Of a stretch of DNA of 64,000 nucleotides, positions 1-8,392 are shown piece by piece. Below the pieces are notes generated by a model. That model had not been told where the DNA came from, made no database searches, and was given only the letters and a program-made list of their open reading frames with translations. Every line of letters starts with the position of its first letter. The stretch's first letter is position 1. The DNA comes from Brumimicrobium sp964585545 (lineage in GTDB: Bacteria > Bacteroidota > Bacteroidia > Flavobacteriales_D > Crocinitomicaceae): NCBI GenBank assembly GCA_964585545.1, contig CAZPDT010000006.1, forward strand, positions 1 through 64,000. Direction: 5' to 3'. Both the position numbers and the translations under genes were made by a program.

Positions 1-1
1 T

Positions 2-3000
2 TCTGTTGGTGATGGTTCCGCTTCGATTGAATATGAATTGAATGGCTGTACAGCAAGTGTTTCTGTTACTGTAAATCCTCAGGTAACGCCAACTTTTACG
101 CAAGTTCCTGCTTTCTGTGAGAACTCTCCTGCACCCTCTTTACCTACAGCTTCAACAAATACCCCTTCCATCTCTGGAACATGGAACGGTCCTGTTGCAA
201 ATTCTCCTGCGGGAACAACAACGTATACATTTACCCCCGATGCTGGAGAATGTGCTACAATACAGACCATGGACATTACTGTTGATCCGCTACCAACCCC
301 AACAATTGATCCTGTCGCTGATTTGTGCGTGGATGCTGCTGCTGTTACTTTAACTGGAACTCCAACTGGTGGAACGTTCTCTGGAACAGGCGTTACTGGA
401 ACTTCATTTGATCCTACTGCAGCTGGAGTTGGAACGCATACCATAACTTATGATTACACCGATGGAAATGGATGTTCTGCTTCAACTACAATTGATATTA
501 CTGTTGATCCCGTTCCAACATTTACAGTATCGGGTAACGACCCAACTACTTGCGGTGGAACCGATGGAAGCATTACCATTTCTGGACTTGATCCCAATAC
601 AACTTACGATGTTTCTCATGACGGTGGTGCAACTTCAACAGCAACTTCTGATGCTTCAGGAGAAATTGTAATTGGAAATCTTGGCGCTGGTTCTTACACC
701 AACTTTACTGTCGATTTAGGTGGATGCGTTGGAACAGATGCTACTTCAATTACGCTTTCTGATCCTTCTGCTCCTACAATATCTGCCCCAACTGCAATGT
801 GTGAAGGGGGCGCTACGCAAACCCTTACTGGAACACCAACTGGTGGTAACTGGTCGTCTAACAATACCGCCGTTGCTACTGTTGATGCCTCTGGAGTAGT
901 AACTTCTGTTGGTGATGGTTCCGCTTCGATTGAATATGAATTGAATGGCTGTACAGCATCCGAAAATATTACCGTAAACCCACTTCCTACAGCAACCATT
1001 TCTGGTACAGCTGCAGTTTGTGAGAATGGTACTGAACCACAAATCACATTTACAGGTGCTGATGCAACACCAGATTATACTTTTACATACACCATTAATG
1101 GCGGCGCTCCTCAAACTGTTTCAACAACAGGTGGAAACAATTCTGTAACTGTGGATGTACCGACAAATACGCCCGGTACTTTTACTTATGATTTGGTTTC
1201 CGTTCAAGATGCCAGTTCAACGGCCTGCTCAAATCCACAAACAGGAACCGTTACAATTACAGTAAACCCACTTCCAACATATACTGTTTCTAAAACAGAT
1301 CCAACTTGTGGAAATGCTGATGGTGAAATTACAATTAGTGGATTAAATCCAGGTGATGACTACAACATAACTTACGATGATGGAACTACAGTTGGACCAA
1401 CTCCTCATACTGCTGATCCTTCTGGTGAAATTGTATTAACTGGTCTTGCCCAAGGAAACTACACTGACTTTGTCGTAACTACACTTGCGGGTTGTTCGAC
1501 TACAGACAATACTGTACTTAATTTGGTTGAGCCCAATGCTCCTACAGTTACCGCTCCTGCTGATGTGGACATTTGTGAAGGAGATAACGTAAATCTTACT
1601 GCCACAAACTACGGAACAGCAACTATTTCTTGGGACAATGGCGTGACAGATGGTGATAACGTTTCTCCTGCAACAACAACGACTTATACTGTTACGGCAA
1701 CTATTGATGCGTGCTCAACTTCTGATCAAATTACAGTTACGGTAAATCCACTGCCAACTGCAACCATTTCAGGAACTGTTGCTGTTTGTGAAAACGATAC
1801 TGAGCCGCAAGTTACATTTACAGGTGCTGGAGGAACAGCCGATTATACTTTTACATACACCATTAATGGTGGTGCAAATCAAACTGTTACTACAACTGGA
1901 GGTAACAATACCGTTACTATAAATGCACCCACAACTACACCGGGAACTTTCACTTACGATCTTGTTTCTGTACAAGACAACAGCTCTACAACTTGTTTAA
2001 ATCCACAGACTGGAACCGTTACAATTACAGTAAACCCACTTCCAACATATACTGTTTCTAAAACAGATCCAACTTGTGGAAATGCTGATGGTGAAATTAC
2101 AATTAGTGGATTAAATCCAGGTGATGACTACAACATAACTTACGATGATGGAACTACAGTTGGACCAACTCCTCATACTGCTGATCCTTCTGGTGAAATT
2201 GTATTAACTGGTCTTGCCCAAGGAAACTACACTGACTTTGTCGTAACTACACTTGCGGGTTGTTCGACTACAGACAATACTGTACTTAATTTGGTTGAGC
2301 CCAATGCTCCTACAGTTACCGCTCCTGCTGATGTGGACATTTGTGAAGGAGATAACGTAAATCTTACTGCCACAAACTACGGAACAGCAACTATTTCTTG
2401 GGACAATGGCGTAACTGACGGAGATAATGTTTCCCCAACAACCACAACAACATATACTGTTACGGCAACTATTGACAATTGTCAAGTTACAGATCAAACC
2501 ATTGTTACTGTAAACCCAATGCCAACTGCGACCATTACGGGTACTGTTGATGTTTGCCTTGGAGACACAGAACCTGTAATAACTTTTACTGGAAATAATG
2601 GTACTGCACCGTATACATTTACTTATACCATTAATGGAGGTGCGCCACAAACGGTAACTTCTACAGGGAATACAGCAACTGTTAATGCTCCCACTGATGT
2701 TGATGGAACATTTACTTATGATTTGGTTTCTGTTCAAGATGCCAGTTCAACGGCATGTTCTAATGCGCAAACTGGAACTGTAACCATAATTGTCAATCCT
2801 TCTCCAACAGCAACAATTGATGGAACAGTGGATGTTTGTCAGGATGATACCGAGCCTGTAATTACATTTACAGGAAATAATGGTACTGCACCTTATACCT
2901 TTACTTACACAATTAATGGTGGAGCAAATCAAACAGTAACAACAACAGGTGGAAATACTGCAACTGTTAATGCGCCAACAAATGTTTCTGGAACGTTTAC

Positions 3001-5899
3001 CTATGACTTGGTGTCTGTTCAAGATGCCAGTTCTACAACATGCTCAAACAATCAAAATGGTACAGTAACCATTATTGTTAATCCACTTCCAACTGCAACA
3101 ATTGCTGGAACTGTTGATGTTTGTCAGGATGATACCGAGCCTGTTATTACTTTTACTGGAGCTAATGGAACTGCACCGTATACATTTACTTATACCATTA
3201 ATGGAGGTGCGCCACAAACGGTAACTTCTACAGGGAATACAGCAACTGTTAATGCTCCCACTGATGTTGATGGAACATTTACTTATGATTTGGTTTCTGT
3301 TCAAGATGCCAGTTCAACGGCATGTTCTAATGCGCAAACTGGAACTGTAACCATAATTGTCAATCCTTCTCCAACAGCAACAATTGATGGAACAGTGGAT
3401 GTTTGTCAGGATGATACCGAGCCTGTAATTACATTTACAGGAAATAATGGTACTGCACCTTATACCTTTACTTACACAATTAATGGTGGAGCAAATCAAA
3501 CAGTAACAACAACAGGTGGAAATACTGCAACTGTTAATGCGCCAACAAATGTTTCTGGAACGTTTACCTATGACTTGGTGTCTGTTCAAGATGCCAGTTC
3601 TACAACATGCTCAAACAATCAAAATGGTACAGTAACCATTATTGTTAATCCACTTCCAACTGCAACAATTGCTGGAACTGTTGATGTTTGTCAGGATGAT
3701 ACCGAGCCTGTTATTACTTTTACTGGAGCTAATGGAACTGCACCGTATACATTTACTTATACCATTAATGGAGGTGCGCCACAAACGGTAACTTCTACAG
3801 GGAATACAGCAACTGTTAATGCTCCCACTGATGTTGATGGAACATTTACTTATGATTTGGTTTCTGTTCAAGATGCCAGTTCTACAACTTGTACAAATCC
3901 ACAAACAGGAACAGTAACAATTACAGTAAATCCACTTCCTACAGCAACCATTTCGGGAACAGTGGATGTTTGTCAGGATGATACCGAGCCTGTAGTTACA
4001 TTTACCGGAAATAATGGTACTGCGCCCTATATTTTCACTTATACCGATCCCAATGGCAATACACAAACTGTAACTTCGGATAATTTAGGTGTGGCTACAA
4101 TAACTGCTCCAACCAACGTGGACGGAGCATTTACTTATGATTTAGTTTCTGTTCAAGATGCAAGTTCTACAACTTGTTCTAATAACCAAACAGGAACGGT
4201 AACAATTACAGTAAATCCACTTCCTACAGCAACGATTTCGGGAACTATTGATGTTTGTCAGGATGATACCGAGCCTGTAATTACTTTTACTGGAGCTGAT
4301 GGTACTGCTCCTTACACCTTTACTTACACAATTAATGGTGGAGCGAATCAAACAGTAACAACAACAGGTGGAAATACTGCAACTGTTAATGCACCAACTG
4401 ATGTCTCTGGAACATTTACTTATGATTTGGTTGCTGTACAAGATGCCAGTTCAACGGCATGTTCTAATGCGCAAACAGGAACTGTTACCATTACTGTTAA
4501 TCCACTTCCTACTGCAACAATTGCTGGAACTGTTGATGTTTGCTTTGGAGATACTGAACCTGAGGTAACATTTACTGGTGCTGGTGGTACTGCCCCTTAC
4601 ACGTTTACTTATACAATTAACGGTGGAGCGACACAAACGGTAACCACAACAACTGGAAATTCTGTAACCATTAACGCACCAACAAATACAGTAGGTACAT
4701 TCAATTACGATTTGGTTGCTGTGCAAGATGCAAGTTCAACGGCATGTTCCAACCCACAAACTGGAACAGTAACTGTTACTGTTAATCCACTCCCCACAGC
4801 AACGGTTGTACAAGATGCTGTAGTTTGTCAGGGCGATACCGAACCTGAAATCACCTTCACTGGAGCAAACGGAACTTCTGATTATGAATTTTCCTACACG
4901 CTCAACGGAGGGGGACTTCAAACAGTCACCTCTTCTGGAAGTAGCTCAGCAGTAATTAATGCTCCAACTGATGTCCCTGGAACATTTACTTACATTCTGC
5001 TCTCTGTTGAAGATGTAGCTACAGGATGTTCTTTAAAGCAAATTGATACTGTAACAGTGCTTGTCAATCCAACACCCGAGGCTTCAATCGTTGGCGATGC
5101 CAAGGTTTGTGAAGATGAACCCAGTCCTATTGTTTCATTTGAAGGAATCAACAGCACAGGAGGTTACACCTTTACATATAACATCAACAGCGGAACAAAT
5201 CAAACCGTATCAACAAATGGTACGAGCAGTGGTGTTACAGTTTCTGTTCCAACAGATATTCCTGGAATATATGATTACGAACTTACCAATGTTGAAGATC
5301 CTGCTACAGGATGTAACAACGACATGAGTCAAACCGTTACTGTTGAAGTAGTGGCACGACCTATTGCAAGTTTTTATGCTGACCCCGATCAATTAACTTC
5401 TTACAATTGGGAGTCTCAAATGGTCAATGAATCTGTTAATGCTTCTAATTTCTATTGGGATTTTGGAGACGGATCTGACCCCTCATCGTCGTATTCTCCT
5501 GTACATGATTTTCCCAATGATAAAACCGCTGATTACACTGTAATGTTAGTGGCTTCAACAGCAGATGGATTATGCCTTGATACAGCTTATCAAATTGTTC
5601 AGTTTAAAAATGAATTGTTGTTCTATGTCCCCAACACATTTACTCCAAATGGAGACGAACACAACAATACATTCTTGCCCGTATTTACTGCTGGTTACGA
5701 TCCAAATGATTATACGCTTATGATATATAATCGTTGGGGAGAAATGATTTTCGAATCCCACAATGCAAAAATTGGTTGGGATGGAACTTATCAAGGAAGA
5801 ATCGTCCAAGATGGAACCTACGTGTGGAAAATTGTTGTGCAAAAAACACTCACCAATACAAGGGAAGAATTTGTAGGGAAAGTACACCTTTTAAGATAG
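2..5899 (+). CDS. Very large repeat-containing T9SS-sorted surface adhesin, 5' end outside window
   Basis: The reading frame is open from base 2, so the first ATG at 38 is internal and the true start lies upstream. About 1965 residues are visible. They consist of Ig-like or PKD-like repeats of roughly 94 residues, each with paired Cys and the recurring motifs TATISGTVDVCQDDTEP, FTYTINGG and GTFTYDLVSVQDASST. Near nucleotides 5350-5610 a PKD-type domain follows (YWDFGDGSDPSSSYSPVHDF), then from about 5620 the C-terminal CHU_C domain (YVPNTFTPNGDEHNN, YNRWGEMIFESH, GWDGTYQG, DGTYVWKI). That domain is the type B sorting signal of the type IX secretion system in Bacteroidota, so the product is probably exported and displayed or released at the cell surface. 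An adhesive role is inferred from architecture. The repeats are nearly free of substitutions at DNA level, which points to recent internal duplication. Confidence 0.93.
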   Translation, partial: SVGDGSASIEYELNGCTASVSVTVNPQVTPTFTQVPAFCENSPAPSLPTASTNTPSISGTWNGPVANSPAGTTTYTFTPDAGECATIQTMDITVDPLPTPTIDPVADLCVDAAAVTLTGTPTGGTFSGTGVTGTSFDPTAAGVGTHTITYDYTDGNGCSASTTIDITVDPVPTFTVSGNDPTTCGGTDGSITISGLDPNTTYDVSHDGGATSTATSDASGEIVIGNLGAGSYTNFTVDLGGCVGTDATSITLSDPSAPTISAPTAMCEGGATQTLTGTPTGGNWSSNNTAVATVDASGVVTSVGDGSASIEYELNGCTASENITVNPLPTATISGTAAVCENGTEPQITFTGADATPDYTFTYTINGGAPQTVSTTGGNNSVTVDVPTNTPGTFTYDLVSVQDASSTACSNPQTGTVTITVNPLPTYTVSKTDPTCGNADGEITISGLNPGDDYNITYDDGTTVGPTPHTADPSGEIVLTGLAQGNYTDFVVTTLAGCSTTDNTVLNLVEPNAPTVTAPADVDICEGDNVNLTATNYGTATISWDNGVTDGDNVSPATTTTYTVTATIDACSTSDQITVTVNPLPTATISGTVAVCENDTEPQVTFTGAGGTADYTFTYTINGGANQTVTTTGGNNTVTINAPTTTPGTFTYDLVSVQDNSSTTCLNPQTGTVTITVNPLPTYTVSKTDPTCGNADGEITISGLNPGDDYNITYDDGTTVGPTPHTADPSGEIVLTGLAQGNYTDFVVTTLAGCSTTDNTVLNLVEPNAPTVTAPADVDICEGDNVNLTATNYGTATISWDNGVTDGDNVSPTTTTTYTVTATIDNCQVTDQTIVTVNPMPTATITGTVDVCLGDTEPVITFTGNNGTAPYTFTYTINGGAPQTVTSTGNTATVNAPTDVDGTFTYDLVSVQDASSTACSNAQTGTVTIIVNPSPTATIDGTVDVCQDDTEPVITFTGNNGTAPYTFTYTINGGANQTVTTTGGNTATVNAPTNVSGTFTYDLVSVQDASSTTCSNNQNGTVTIIVNPLPTATIAGTVDVCQDDTEPVITFTGANGTAPYTFTYTINGGAPQTVTSTGNTATVNAPTDVDGTFTYDLVSVQDASSTACSNAQTGTVTIIVNPSPTATIDGTVDVCQDDTEPVITFTGNNGTAPYTFTYTINGGANQTVTTTGGNTATVNAPTNVSGTFTYDLVSVQDASSTTCSNNQNGTVTIIVNPLPTATIAGTVDVCQDDTEPVITFTGANGTAPYTFTYTINGGAPQTVTSTGNTATVNAPTDVDGTFTYDLVSVQDASSTTCTNPQTGTVTITVNPLPTATISGTVDVCQDDTEPVVTFTGNNGTAPYIFTYTDPNGNTQTVTSDNLGVATITAPTNVDGAFTYDLVSVQDASSTTCSNNQTGTVTITVNPLPTATISGTIDVCQDDTEPVITFTGADGTAPYTFTYTINGGANQTVTTTGGNTATVNAPTDVSGTFTYDLVAVQDASSTACSNAQTGTVTITVNPLPTATIAGTVDVCFGDTEPEVTFTGAGGTAPYTFTYTINGGATQTVTTTTGNSVTINAPTNTVGTFNYDLVAVQDASSTACSNPQTGTVTVTVNPLPTATVVQDAVVCQGDTEPEITFTGANGTSDYEFSYTLNGGGLQTVTSSGSSSAVINAPTDVPGTFTYILLSVEDVATGCSLKQIDTVTVLVNPTPEASIVGDAKVCEDEPSPIVSFEGINSTGGYTFTYNINSGTNQTVSTNGTSSGVTVSVPTDIPGIYDYELTNVEDPATGCNNDMSQTVTVEVVARPIASFYADPDQLTSYNWESQMVNESVNASNFYWDFGDGSDPSSSYSPVHDFPNDKTADYTVMLVASTADGLCLDTAYQIVQFKNELLFYVPNTFTPNGDEHNNTFLPVFTAGYDPNDYTLMIYNRWGEMIFESHNAKIGWDGTYQGRIVQDGTYVWKIVVQKTLTNTREEFVGKVHLLR
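1244..2412 (+). repeat. 401-bp perfect direct repeat inside the adhesin gene, copies 768 bp apart
   Basis: Bases 1244-1644 and 2012-2412 are identical by direct reading. The offset of 768 bases equals 256 codons, so the reading frame is kept. Each copy encodes the YTVSKTDP...NLVEPNAP...DNGV domain. The first mismatch after the copies is at 1645 against 2413. Confidence 0.9.
2603..3882 (+). repeat. 567-bp perfect tandem repeat inside the adhesin gene, about 2.3 copies
   Basis: Every base from 2603 to 3315 matches the base 567 positions later (3170 to 3882). The period is 189 codons, or two Ig-like units of about 94-95 residues. The run ends at 3316 (a) against 3883 (t) and begins after a mismatch at 2602. 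Such a run can expand or contract by slippage or recombination, and it is also a place where an assembly could have the wrong copy number. Confidence 0.92.
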
Positions 5900-6282
5900 A
5901 GGAACACAGATTGGGGCTATTTGAATTGAAGTGGGAATAGCAGATATTTCGTATATATAAATAAGTGTACTAACCCAAATTATTAACTGCAGTTCATCAG
6001 GCTTACTACATCGCGTTAAAGTCGGTTCATCAATCTCGACACACATAGCTGTTGCGCATTAATAATCAAGTATTTAAATGTGTCTTAGGCAATTTATAAA
6101 AACTCCAAAATTTGAGTGCTGATGATTTGGAAAGACTTTGATTTAATTTCTTGTTTTTAGATATTTTCTAAAATAATTTCATAGTTTTGAATAAAGTTGC
6201 TCGTTATAGTTAACTGTTTGATTATAAAATGAATGCACTAATTATCATTGATTTAATGAACAACTTTTTTGTTAATTTCTAA
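5900..6282. other. Intergenic stretch between adhesin and orphan sorting domain; no gene seen
   Basis: I find no convincing ORF, RNA or terminator here. The only open frames are short and interrupted. A TAA at 6280-6282 closes the frame that then runs into the orphan CHU_C domain, so the two are not joined. Confidence 0.6.
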
Positions 6283-6576
6283 ATACACAACGGTTTTTTT
6301 TATGTTCCAAATACATTTACACCTAATGGCGATGGAAGTAACGATGTTTTTAAACCTATTATGACAGCAGGATATGACCAACAAAATTATACCTTGTTGA
6401 TTTTTAATCGTTGGGGTGATATTTTATTTGAATCTCACAATGCAGCTGTAGATTGGGATGGCAGTTATCATAACAAAGTTGTTCCAGACGGTACGTATGT
6501 TTGGAAAATCATTTTAAAAACCTCAATGAATGCGGAAAGTAAAATGTTTGTAGGTCATATTAACGTGTTGCGTTAA
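6283..6576 (+). pseudogene. Orphan CHU_C (T9SS type B sorting) domain, remnant of a second adhesin
   Basis: From 6298 the frame reads FYVPNTFTPNGDGSND, then YTLLIFNRWGDILFESHN, DWDGSYHN, PDGTYVWKI and FVGHINVLR. This is a complete CHU_C sorting domain that aligns nearly end to end with the C-terminus of the adhesin just upstream, but with many substitutions. There is no signal peptide or passenger, and an in-frame stop lies at 6280-6282. The first ATG (6361) falls inside the domain. A free-standing C-terminal sorting domain cannot enter the Sec pathway alone, so I read it as the 3' stump of a deleted paralogue. It could also act as a silent cassette for exchange with the neighbour's 3' end. 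Expression cannot be judged from sequence. Confidence 0.75.
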
Positions 6577-6645
6577 CCAAATACTATTTAAAAACAAAAA
6601 GGTCTTTATTTCTATCTTTTAAAACATTATTTGTTTCTTTGCATT

Positions 6646-7500
6646 ATGTTTACAATTGCAAATATACTCACAGGCTGCAACCTTCTTTTCGGTGTCATTA
6701 GTATATTTTTGACTTTTTCAGGAAGATTAGAATTGGCTGTTTTCGCTATTATTCTTGGAGCATTATGCGATTTTTTAGACGGATTTGTTGCTCGACTACT
6801 TAAGCAACCAAGTGAACTTGGTAAACAATTGGACTCTTTAGCAGATATTGTAACATTTGGCGTAGCACCAAGCGCAGTTATTTTTGTTCTTTTAATTTTA
6901 TCCGGTTCATGGCATATTGTTCAAGAGAGCGGTGGGACATTAAATGATTTTTGGATTGATGGAACATTTGGAAACAATGTTCATATTTGGATATCCATTT
7001 ATTTTAATGATTTAGTGAGCAACCATTCAGCCACCTTACCCTCCTATTTTCATGGGTGGCATAAGTTTATTCCATTTACTGCATTATTAATTCCTTTTTT
7101 CAGTTTGTTCCGATTGGCGAAATTTAATCTAGATAAACGTCAAGCAACTGGCTTTATCGGACTACCTGTTCCTGCAAACAGTCTTTTCTTTTCTTCTTTT
7201 GCGTTGCTTTTATGGTCAGGATTTGGTGAAGAAAATTGGGAAACAGCCTTATCGTTACAACTCATAGATGCCAAAATATTAATCCCTCTTATCGTGCTGT
7301 TTTCTTATCTATTAATAGCAGAAATGCCTCTATTCTCATTTAAGTTCAGTCACTTTAAATGGAAAGAAAATGAGGTCCGATTTATATTTATCATCCTCAC
7401 TTTAATAATTATTTCGCTATTATGGGTGTGGGCTATCCCTATTATTATAATTTTGTATATTGTATTGTCACTTGTAAACAATAAAATTATTAAAAGTTAA
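6646..7500 (+). CDS. pssA: CDP-diacylglycerol--serine O-phosphatidyltransferase
   Basis: This membrane enzyme makes phosphatidylserine from CDP-diacylglycerol and serine, the step before phosphatidylethanolamine. The CDP-alcohol phosphotransferase signature is complete: DFLDGFVARLLKQPSELGKQ followed by LDSLAD, matching DGx2ARx8Gx3Dx3D. About six to eight hydrophobic segments span the rest of the 284 residues. I prefer the ATG at 6646 (MFTIANILTG) to the upstream in-frame TTG at 6631, because the family usually begins just before this NxLTxxN-type motif. A TTTCTTTG box at 6634-6641 ends five bases before this ATG. purS follows after 10 bases and is probably co-transcribed. Confidence 0.93.
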   Translation: MFTIANILTGCNLLFGVISIFLTFSGRLELAVFAIILGALCDFLDGFVARLLKQPSELGKQLDSLADIVTFGVAPSAVIFVLLILSGSWHIVQESGGTLNDFWIDGTFGNNVHIWISIYFNDLVSNHSATLPSYFHGWHKFIPFTALLIPFFSLFRLAKFNLDKRQATGFIGLPVPANSLFFSSFALLLWSGFGEENWETALSLQLIDAKILIPLIVLFSYLLIAEMPLFSFKFSHFKWKENEVRFIFIILTLIIISLLWVWAIPIIIILYIVLSLVNNKIIKS

Positions 7501-7510
7501 TATTTTAATT

Positions 7511-7777
7511 ATGAAGTTCAAAGCAGAAATTGATGTAATGCCATTAAAAGCATTGTTAGATCCCCAAGGTAAGGCTGTTTCCCAAAGCATGAAAAATATT
7601 GGGTTACAAGAAATAACAGATGTTAGAATTGGTCGACACATCCAATTGTATATTCAAGCTGAAAATAAAAAAGTAGCTGAGACAAAAATAGAGGAGGCTT
7701 GTAAAAAATTACTTGTTAATCAGGTAATGGAAGAGTTCAGCTATACACTTGAAGAAGTTGTATCGGAGTCTATTTAA
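7511..7777 (+). CDS. purS: Phosphoribosylformylglycinamidine synthase subunit PurS
   Basis: The product is 88 residues, the normal length for PurS, the small subunit that bridges PurL and PurQ in the three-subunit FGAM synthase of purine synthesis. Family-typical features are the start MKFKAEIDVMPLKALLDPQG, the DVRIGRHIQL segment and the closing acidic helix. The partners purL and purQ are not in this window, although some Bacteroidota use a large single-chain PurL, so its role should be judged with the rest of the genome. It lies 10 bases after pssA on the same strand. Confidence 0.85.
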   Translation: MKFKAEIDVMPLKALLDPQGKAVSQSMKNIGLQEITDVRIGRHIQLYIQAENKKVAETKIEEACKKLLVNQVMEEFSYTLEEVVSESI

Positions 7778-7857
7778 CATCATGTTCTATCTCGGATGAA
7801 TTTTTATAGTGTTGCTGACACAACTCGTCTTGGCAGATAGAGACAATAATCAATCCT

Positions 7858-8352
7858 TTATTTGAACTGCTTTTCAATAAGGATATGAAGCCCCATGCCT
7901 CTCAATTGGTTGCCTTGAGCTATAATTTTCCCTTCTCCATCGATAAGAAAAGGATATGGAATTGAGCGTACGCCATACTTCCTTGTTACTTTTGAGTCTT
8001 TGTCCCAAACATGACTTTTCCAAATTAGACCATCAGCTTCTATTGCGCTTTTCCATGCTTGCTCATTCCGGTCTAAAGATATACTCAATACAACAAATCC
8101 ATTGGCATTTTTAAATTTACCTTTCTTATACTTTTCATAGGCTTCCACAACATTTGGGTTTTCTTTTCTACAAGGGCCACACCAAGAAGCCCAAAAGTCG
8201 AGAAGTACCAATTTTCCTCTAAAATCAGAAAGCGAAACTTTTTTTCCTTGAGGATTCAACAAGGTGAAATCAATCGACTGTCGACCATTTTGAGGTTGAG
8301 CGAACATCAAGAATGGAAAAAAACCCAATACAATTAGTAATAAATTTTTCAT
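7858..8352 (-). CDS. TlpA-like thioredoxin-fold protein, exported
   Basis: The 165-residue product starts with a signal peptide (MKNLLLIVLGFFPFLMFAQ) and carries a redox motif WASWCGPCRKE in a TlpA/ResA-like thioredoxin fold. It also has the DFTLLNPQGKKVSLSDFRGK opening seen in this family and a cis-proline region RSIPYPFLID. It probably acts as a periplasmic thiol-disulfide reductase; its substrate is unknown. The frame could be extended to 8415, but that would overlap murA and place the signal peptide internally, so I start at the ATG at 8352. It lies 40 bases after the murA stop and probably ends that operon. Confidence 0.88.
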   Translation of the reverse strand: MKNLLLIVLGFFPFLMFAQPQNGRQSIDFTLLNPQGKKVSLSDFRGKLVLLDFWASWCGPCRKENPNVVEAYEKYKKGKFKNANGFVVLSISLDRNEQAWKSAIEADGLIWKSHVWDKDSKVTRKYGVRSIPYPFLIDGEGKIIAQGNQLRGMGLHILIEKQFK

Positions 8353-8392
8353 AATAAAATAATATTTTATTTGGTTCTGGCCTACAAACGGT

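Noticed and set aside
2204..4726. A series of minus-strand ORFs rich in Cys, Asn and Ser in the adhesin region
   Set aside because: They are mirror frames of the tandem repeats: identical copies appear at the same 567-base period. The composition is that of antisense reading, not of a real protein.
1..5899. Regular repeats considered as a CRISPR array
   Set aside because: Repeat units are about 280 bases, code continuously in one frame and have no short unique spacers.
5900..6282. Gap examined for a transposase or integrase remnant between the adhesin and the orphan domain
   Set aside because: All frames are interrupted within about 20 codons, and no terminal inverted repeat or known motif is visible.
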